Shown: piece after piece, positions 32,596-36,913 of the stretch
Position numbering within the stretch: the first letter of the stretch is position 1
Layout of the letters: the number at the start of each line of letters is the position of its first letter
Origin: Actinomycetota bacterium
GTDB taxonomy: Bacteria; Actinomycetota; Acidimicrobiia; Acidimicrobiales; JAJPHE01
Direction of reading: 5' to 3'
Assembly: GCA_021325435.1 (NCBI GenBank)
Contig: JAJPHE010000144.1
Location: 1 to 36,913, forward strand
Length of the DNA stretch: 36,913 bases
Made by a program: the position numbers and the translations under genes
The notes under the pieces: generated by a model
Told to the model about the DNA's origin: nothing
Database searches by the model: none
The model's input: only the letters and a program-made list of their open reading frames with translations

Positions 32596-33360
32596 GTGCT
32601 GCACGAGGATCGGGTCCGGGCGCTGTCGTTCGGCGACGACCCCGACCTCTACCACCGCAGCCGGCCTTCTTACCCGGCCCAGATGGTGGACGATCTGGTA
32701 GACGGCGGTGCCCCCGCCGTGCTCGACGTCGGTTGTGGCACGGGAATCACCAGCTCATTGTTCGCCGCTCGGGGATGCCAGGTCCTCGGCGCGGAGGCCG
32801 ACGAGCGCATGGCCGACTACGCCCGCCGGCAGGGCCTGGCGGTCGAGACCGGCCGCTTCGAGGACTGGGATCCGGGCGGCCGCCGCTTCGACCTGGTGGT
32901 GTCCGGCCAGGCCTGGCACTGGGTGGAGCCCCACGCCGGTTCGGCCAAGGCCGCCGCCTCCCTGGTGGACGGAGGGCGCATCGCCCTGTTCTGGAACCGG
33001 GCCCGCCACCCCCACGAGGTGCAGGCCACTTTCGACGACATCTACCGACGTCTGGCCCCCGGCCTCGACCGTTACTCGATCGTGTTGGGAAGGGGAACCG
33101 GCGACCGCTTCGAGCTGGCCACCACCGCCCTCGACGCATCAGGCCGTTTCGGTCCGGTGGAGCAGCGCCGCTACCGCTGGTCGAAGTCGTACACGACCGA
33201 TGGGTGGCTATCCCATCTGGTGACCCACAGCGACCACCGGTCGCTGCCGGCCACCGAGCTGGACGCCCTGCTGGCCGCGGTCGCCCGAGCCGTCGATGAC
33301 CTCGGGGGTTCCTTCACCACCGACTACGAGACCGTTCTGGTGACGGCGACGACCGGCTGA
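32596..33360 (+). CDS. Class I SAM-dependent methyltransferase
   Basis: The 254-residue protein starts with DPDLYHRSRPSYP, typical of the group, then motif I AVLDVGCGTGITSSLFAARG (about residues 41-60), LGAEADERM, FDLVVSGQAWHWVEPHAGSA and GGRIALFWNRARH. The HWV block marks the subfamily of small actinobacterial methyltransferases of unknown substrate. It is a second, distinct methyltransferase in the same run, with low similarity to the one at 29430. The start is GTG 32596. Its TGA lies inside the left arm of a perfect hairpin. Confidence 0.86.
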   Translation: MLHEDRVRALSFGDDPDLYHRSRPSYPAQMVDDLVDGGAPAVLDVGCGTGITSSLFAARGCQVLGAEADERMADYARRQGLAVETGRFEDWDPGGRRFDLVVSGQAWHWVEPHAGSAKAAASLVDGGRIALFWNRARHPHEVQATFDDIYRRLAPGLDRYSIVLGRGTGDRFELATTALDASGRFGPVEQRRYRWSKSYTTDGWLSHLVTHSDHRSLPATELDALLAAVARAVDDLGGSFTTDYETVLVTATTG

Positions 33361-33374
33361 GCGGCTCAGCCGGT
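33352..33374. terminator. Bidirectional hairpin that contains both stop codons
   Basis: ACCGGCTGAG-CGG-CTCAGCCGGT is a perfect 10-bp stem with a 3-nt loop. The methyltransferase TGA (33358-33360) lies in the left arm, and the complement of the MFS gene's TGA (33366-33368) lies in the right arm. It sits exactly between two convergent operons, so it should stop transcription from both sides. There is no U-tract. Confidence 0.7.
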
Positions 33375-35156
33375 GGCCCGCCCGCCCCCGGCAGGTGACG
33401 GCTCGACTTCGAGGCGGACATCCTCGACGTAGGTGGCGGACACGAGGTGGGACTCGGGGGCCTGCTCCTGATGGTGGTACTTGCCGCCCCGCATCCAGGA
33501 CGCCACCGCGGCGATGAGGCAGACGGCGGCGGCGAAGTCGAACGCCTCGTGGAGGCCGGAGCGGAACGGCCCGGAGATCAGCTGCGGGAAGAAGGCCCGG
33601 CCGGTCAGGTAGTGGGCCTTGGCGACCGGCAGATGGGCCAGGGTGGGTCCGAGGAGGGTCTGCATCGGGTTGTAGCCGAGGAAGGCGGCGAAGAGGCTTC
33701 CGACAGGCGGCAGATGGGAGATCCGCGCCGCCTGGGCGGCGGGGACGCCCTGGGCGGTCAGGCCGGAGTAGAGGGTGTGGGGGAGGCTGGCCGCCAGTCC
33801 CAGCACCATGAGGCTGAAGAACAAGCCCATGGATAGCACCATCGACGACGAGGTGAACGTGGCGGCCATCCCCGCCCCCGACCCCCGCTGGTCGGGGGGC
33901 AGGCTGTTCATGATGCCGGTCTGGTTCGGCGCAGAGAACAGCCCCATGGACAGCCCGTTGGCCAGAAGGAGCACGGCGAAGGCCCAATACGGGAAGTTGA
34001 CCGGCAGGACCTCGAGCAGGATGAAGGTGGCGGCGGCGCCGACCATCCCCCCGGTGGCGAACGGTCGGGCGCCGTAGTGGTCGGCCAGGCGGCCGGCGAA
34101 TGGCCCGGACACTAGGAAGCCGGCGGTCAGCGGGAGCATGTAGATGCCGGCCCACAGCGGCGTCTGCTCAAAGGTGTATCCGTGCTGGGGAAGCCAGATC
34201 CCCTGCAACCAGATGATCAGCATGAACATCAGCCCGCCCCGCCCGAGCCCGGCCAGCAGCGCGGCCAGGTTGCCGGCGGAGAAGGCGCGGATGCGGAACA
34301 GCGGCAGCCGGAACATCGGCGAGGTGGCCCGCCTCTCCACCACGATGAAGATCAGCAGCACGGCCAACCCGCCGATCAGCTCGGCGATCACCGCCGGATT
34401 CGTCCAGCCCATGGTGTGGCCCCCGTACGGCATGATCCCGTAGGTGATCCCGACCAGGAGGGTGATGAGCCCGATGGCGAAGGTCAGGTTGCCCCACCAG
34501 TCGATCCGTGCCGGAGTGCGTATCCCCTGATCTCGCAGCTTCACGTACGCCCACACCGTGCCGAACAGGCCGAAGGGCACCGACACGACGAAGACCAGGT
34601 GCCAGGACAACGGGCCCAGGAGGCCTCCGACAACCAGCCCGATGAAGGAACCGGCGATGGCGGCCACGTTGTTGATGCCGAGAGCCAGGCCCCGCTCGTC
34701 GGCCGGAAAGGCGTCGGTGAGGATGGCGGAGGAGTTCGCCATGAGAAAGGCGGCGCCCAGGCCCTGGCCGACCCGGCCGAGGATCAGCCACATGGCGGCG
34801 GCCGTCCCCCGCATCCAGGTCACCGCCAGCAGGATGGAAAAGACGGTGAACACCACGAAGCCGAGGTTGTACATGCGCACCCGGCCGAAGATGTCGCCGA
34901 TCCGCCCCAGGCTGACCACCAGCACCGCCGCCACCACCATGAAGCCCATCAGCATCCACAGCAGGTATCCGGTGTTGGCGGGGACCAACGGGTCGAGGTG
35001 GATGCCCCTGAAGATGTTGGGCAGGGCGATGAGCAGGATCGACTGGTTGATCGTCGCCATGAGGATGCCCAACGTCGTGTTGGACAGAGCGATCCACTTG
35101 TAACGGTCCGAATGGGGCGCCTGCGGTGTCCGTTGTTCGACGGCGGCGACGCTCAC
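33366..35156 (-). CDS. MFS transporter, DHA2-type multidrug efflux family (14 TM)
   Basis: The protein has about 596 residues and many hydrophobic helices. It begins KWIALSNTTLGILMATINQS, the DHA2 first helix, followed by ILLIALPNIF. The MFS motif A-like loop LGRIGDIFGRVRMYNLGF and GRVGQGLGAAFLMANSSAIL (motif B/C region) follow, and a second-half loop reads FAGRLADHYGARPF. DHA2 members export drugs or metabolites by proton antiport across the cell membrane. GTG 35154-35156 was chosen because it forms a GTGA overlap with the MerR gene's stop; the longer frame upstream is antisense to MerR. The hydrophilic C-terminal tail is about 50 residues. Control by the co-transcribed MerR protein is likely. 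Confidence 0.9.
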   Translation of the reverse strand: MSVAAVEQRTPQAPHSDRYKWIALSNTTLGILMATINQSILLIALPNIFRGIHLDPLVPANTGYLLWMLMGFMVVAAVLVVSLGRIGDIFGRVRMYNLGFVVFTVFSILLAVTWMRGTAAAMWLILGRVGQGLGAAFLMANSSAILTDAFPADERGLALGINNVAAIAGSFIGLVVGGLLGPLSWHLVFVVSVPFGLFGTVWAYVKLRDQGIRTPARIDWWGNLTFAIGLITLLVGITYGIMPYGGHTMGWTNPAVIAELIGGLAVLLIFIVVERRATSPMFRLPLFRIRAFSAGNLAALLAGLGRGGLMFMLIIWLQGIWLPQHGYTFEQTPLWAGIYMLPLTAGFLVSGPFAGRLADHYGARPFATGGMVGAAATFILLEVLPVNFPYWAFAVLLLANGLSMGLFSAPNQTGIMNSLPPDQRGSGAGMAATFTSSSMVLSMGLFFSLMVLGLAASLPHTLYSGLTAQGVPAAQAARISHLPPVGSLFAAFLGYNPMQTLLGPTLAHLPVAKAHYLTGRAFFPQLISGPFRSGLHEAFDFAAAVCLIAAVASWMRGGKYHHQEQAPESHLVSATYVEDVRLEVEPSPAGGGRATG

Positions 35157-35626
35157 GGCGCCTCCTGCTGCAGCTCGGCGGCCACCACTTCGGCCCGGCG
35201 GCGCCGCTCCGAGATCGCCTGGCGGAACTCGGCCAGTCGTTTCTGTTTGGCCTCCACCCGGGCGTCGAGATCGGACATGACGGTCAGTGCCTCCTCGGCG
35301 ATACGAAGGCGGTGGGCGGGGTCCTCGTGGCGGTGGAACTCGTCGCGCAGTGAGTCGAGTCGATCCTCGTTGGCCAGGATCTCGGAGATCTCGGCCAGGT
35401 TGAATCCCATGAGATCCTGCAGCTGGCGGATCCGGCGCACCCGGGCGCATTGCGCCGGTGCGTATAGCCGGTGGCCGCCCGGGCTGTGGGCGGCCGGGCG
35501 CACCAGGCCCATCTCCTCGTAGTAGCGCAGGGCGCGGGTGGAGACCCCGGTCGCCTTGGCGGCGTCCCCGATGCTCACTACGTCGTCGGCGCAGGCCTGG
35601 GTAGGGGCCTGGCTCGGGGCCGTCAC
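35153..35626 (-). CDS. MerR-family regulator of the efflux operon
   Basis: The 157-residue protein has an N-terminal winged HTH (SIGDAAKATGVSTRALRYYE, then EMGLVRPAAHSPGGHRLYAP, residues about 17-56) and a long dimerisation helix rich in Glu, Arg and Ala at the C-terminus. There is no conserved metal-binding Cys pair, so an organic ligand or drug is more likely than a metal. The GTG start is 35624-35626. Its TGA overlaps the GTG of the MFS gene, so the two form a coupled operon. A dyad about 22 bp upstream of the start is the candidate binding site. Confidence 0.88.
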   Translation of the reverse strand: MTAPSQAPTQACADDVVSIGDAAKATGVSTRALRYYEEMGLVRPAAHSPGGHRLYAPAQCARVRRIRQLQDLMGFNLAEISEILANEDRLDSLRDEFHRHEDPAHRLRIAEEALTVMSDLDARVEAKQKRLAEFRQAISERRRRAEVVAAELQQEAP

Positions 35627-35647
35627 CAGCCGGCGCCTCTGACGAAT

Positions 35648-35663
35648 CTCACGCTTACGTAAA
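35648..35663 (-). promoter_or_regulatory. Candidate MerR-family operator
   Basis: Reading on the minus strand, TTTACG-taag-CGTGAG is an imperfect dyad with a central perfect TTACGTAA palindrome (35655-35662). It lies 22 bp before the MerR start and stands out as AT-rich. Similar TTTACGTAAACG-like sites are known for some MerR regulators such as LiuR. Promoter hexamers at the long spacing typical of MerR targets were not clear. Confidence 0.4.
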
Positions 35664-35688
35664 CTATCAGTCCACGGGCCCGGCCCGG

Positions 35689-36168
35689 TCAGAGGGCCCG
35701 CCAGTAGATGAGGGCGTCTTCGTCTTCCACCGCCCGGGGCACCCGGCCGATCTGGCTGAAGCCCAGCTCCTCGTACAGGGTCCGGGCCGGGTTCGTTTCG
35801 AACACCAGGTTGAACTGCAGGGCGTCGAAGCCCAGCCGCCGGCCCTGTTCGAGGGAGTGGAGGACAAGGGACCGCCCCAGGCCCCGGCGGCGGAAGGGGC
35901 CCACCACGAAGTAGCCGGCGTTGGCGATGTGGCTGGCCCGACCGACGAAGTTCGGCTTCAAGTAGTAGGCGCCGGCCAGCTGCCCGCTATCCGTCCTGGC
36001 GACGGCGACAACCGAGGAGTGAGCGAGCCAGTACTCGTCGAACTCGTGCCGGAGCAGCGGCGGATTCTGAGGAAAGCCGTCGCCGTCCTCGACGATGCGC
36101 GAGAAGGCGGTGAAGAGGTCGTCGTGGTCGTCGGGGGTCGCCGCGGTGACGAGGAACCCGTCGGGCAT
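35689..36168 (-). CDS. GNAT-family N-acetyltransferase
   Basis: The protein has about 159 residues with the GNAT pattern: FLVTAATPDDHDDLFTAFSR, SGQLAGAYYLKPNFVGRASH, the acetyl-CoA loop GYFVVGPFRRRGLGRSLVLH (about residues 84-103), NLVFETNPARTLYEELGF and QIGRVPRAV. The acceptor is unknown. ATG 36166-36168 (MPDGFLVTAATPDDH) was chosen because an earlier ATG at 36208-36210 would overlap the start codon of the divergent CoA-transferase gene and adds residues with no family similarity. The 41-bp gap between the two divergent starts must hold both promoters; none is obvious. Confidence 0.84.
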   Translation of the reverse strand: MPDGFLVTAATPDDHDDLFTAFSRIVEDGDGFPQNPPLLRHEFDEYWLAHSSVVAVARTDSGQLAGAYYLKPNFVGRASHIANAGYFVVGPFRRRGLGRSLVLHSLEQGRRLGFDALQFNLVFETNPARTLYEELGFSQIGRVPRAVEDEDALIYWRAL

Positions 36169-36208
36169 GGCGGCGAGGCTATTGGCGCATCGCGTTAAGT
36201 TCCCGTCC

Positions 36209-36913
36209 ATGTCGGCCGGGCCGCTCGCTGATCTACGCGTCGTCGACTGCGCCACGCTCATCGCCGGGCCTGGGTGCGCCCGCTACCTGGCCGATTTCGG
36301 TGCCCAGGTGATCAAGGTCGAGCGACCCGGCATCGGCGACGGCGCCCGCCGCCTGGGTTGGTTGCAGGACGGGCAGGACACCAGCGTCTGGTGGCGGGTC
36401 CTCGGTCGCAACAAGCAATGCGTGGCCATCGACCTCAGCAGCGACGATGGTCGGTCGGCGATGCTCCGCCTCTGCGACGAGGCCGATGTTCTCGTCGAGA
36501 ACTTCCGGCCGGGAACGCTCGAGCGCCTAGGGCTCGGCCCCGAGATCCTTCTGGACCGCAACCCCCGTCTCGTCATCACCCGGGTCAGCGGGTTCGGGCA
36601 GACGGGGCCGTACGCTTCGCGACCCGGGTTCGCCACCCTGGCCGAGGCCATGTCCGGGTTCGCGGCCATCAACGGCGAGCCCCAGGGCCCACCCCTGCTG
36701 CCGCCGATCGCCCTGACCGACGAGATCGCCGCCCTGGTGGGGGCATTCGCCACCATGGTGGCGGTCCATTCGGGGGTCGGGCAGGTCGTGGACGTGAACC
36801 TCCTCGAGTCGATGGTGCAGGTCATGGGCGCCCTGCCCTCGGTAGCGGTCATGTCGGGCTACGACCAGCCCCGCCTCGGGGCTGGCATCCCCTACACGGT
36901 GCCGCGCGGCACC
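36209..36913 (+). CDS. Family III (CaiB/BaiF) CoA-transferase, 3' end outside the window
   Basis: The frame is open from ATG 36209 to the window end (235 codons). It carries family III signatures: PLADLRVVDCATLIAGPGCA, YLADFGAQVIKVERPGIGD, NKQCVAIDLSSDDGR, ADVLVENFRPGTLERLGLG, VSGFGQTGPYASRPGFATLA, and ALTDEIAAL with the likely catalytic Asp (D171) that forms the acyl-anhydride. Members move CoA between carboxylic acids, for example in carnitine, bile-acid, steroid or aromatic degradation. Full-length members have about 380-420 residues, so roughly 40 percent is missing. The acyl substrate cannot be named. Confidence 0.92.
   Translation, partial: MSAGPLADLRVVDCATLIAGPGCARYLADFGAQVIKVERPGIGDGARRLGWLQDGQDTSVWWRVLGRNKQCVAIDLSSDDGRSAMLRLCDEADVLVENFRPGTLERLGLGPEILLDRNPRLVITRVSGFGQTGPYASRPGFATLAEAMSGFAAINGEPQGPPLLPPIALTDEIAALVGAFATMVAVHSGVGQVVDVNLLESMVQVMGALPSVAVMSGYDQPRLGAGIPYTVPRGT

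Noticed and set aside
1-36913. tRNA, rRNA, CRISPR arrays, insertion sequences, phage genes
   Set aside because: By eye I saw no T-loop-like motifs in cloverleaf context, no spaced direct repeats, and no transposase or integrase motifs in any frame. A covariance-model scan would be needed to exclude small RNAs.

Overview
This window reads as chromosomal DNA of a GC-rich member of the Actinomycetota. The signs are heavy G/C at third codon positions, many GTG starts, frequent ATGA/GTGA stop-start overlaps, an F420-type Ddn reductase, several TetR regulators, a class-I-style cytochrome P450, a limonene-epoxide-hydrolase fold, a kynurenine-formamidase-like cyclase and a family III CoA-transferase. 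The gene repertoire resembles environmental Acidimicrobiia or mycobacteria-like degraders, but there is no rRNA or other marker gene, so the class is inference only. No tRNA, rRNA, CRISPR array, insertion sequence or phage gene was seen.

Layout. 1-6240 is a loosely packed stretch with signs of decay: a TetR gene with a disrupted 5' end, a TetR/Ddn-reductase pair behind a palindromic operator, a methyltransferase remnant, a lone response regulator, an APH-family kinase gene with a premature stop, and a large dimethylformamidase-like protein. 6180-10711 is a compact TetR-controlled aromatic catabolism operon: extradiol dioxygenase, MhpA-type flavin hydroxylase, FAH-family hydrolase and PNPOx-fold protein, with the four catabolic genes joined by 4-nt overlaps. 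10789-15467 holds single housekeeping or accessory genes (DinB fold, tandem GNAT, histidine phosphatase, HAD), a TetR remnant, and an unusual fusion of a limonene-epoxide-hydrolase-like domain to a GNAT domain. 15719-23649 carries a secreted Asp-box protein, an SRPBCC protein, a PAS/GGDEF diguanylate cyclase, a Tat-exported PHP hydrolase, a PhzF protein, a YcaQ/AlkX-like DNA glycosylase and an enoyl-CoA hydratase.

23672-33360 is the most striking part. A P450 gene and a TetR-led operon diverge from a shared operator. The operon continues with a ferritin-like diiron protein, then an 865-residue Baeyer-Villiger monooxygenase fused to an HSL-family esterase, then two methyltransferases, two HAD phosphatases and a cyclase-family hydrolase. 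Together the P450/diiron hydroxylases, the BVMO and the esterase look like a subterminal (ketone to ester to acid plus alcohol) oxidation pathway, with the last two steps on one polypeptide. A perfect hairpin that holds both stop codons separates this operon from a convergent MerR/MFS efflux operon (33366-35626). The window ends with a GNAT gene and the start of a family III CoA-transferase.

Regulatory signals are unusually readable. Three TetR genes each have a dyad over a recognisable promoter, and their start codons sit within about 6-11 nt of the -10 box, so their mRNAs are predicted to be leaderless or nearly so.
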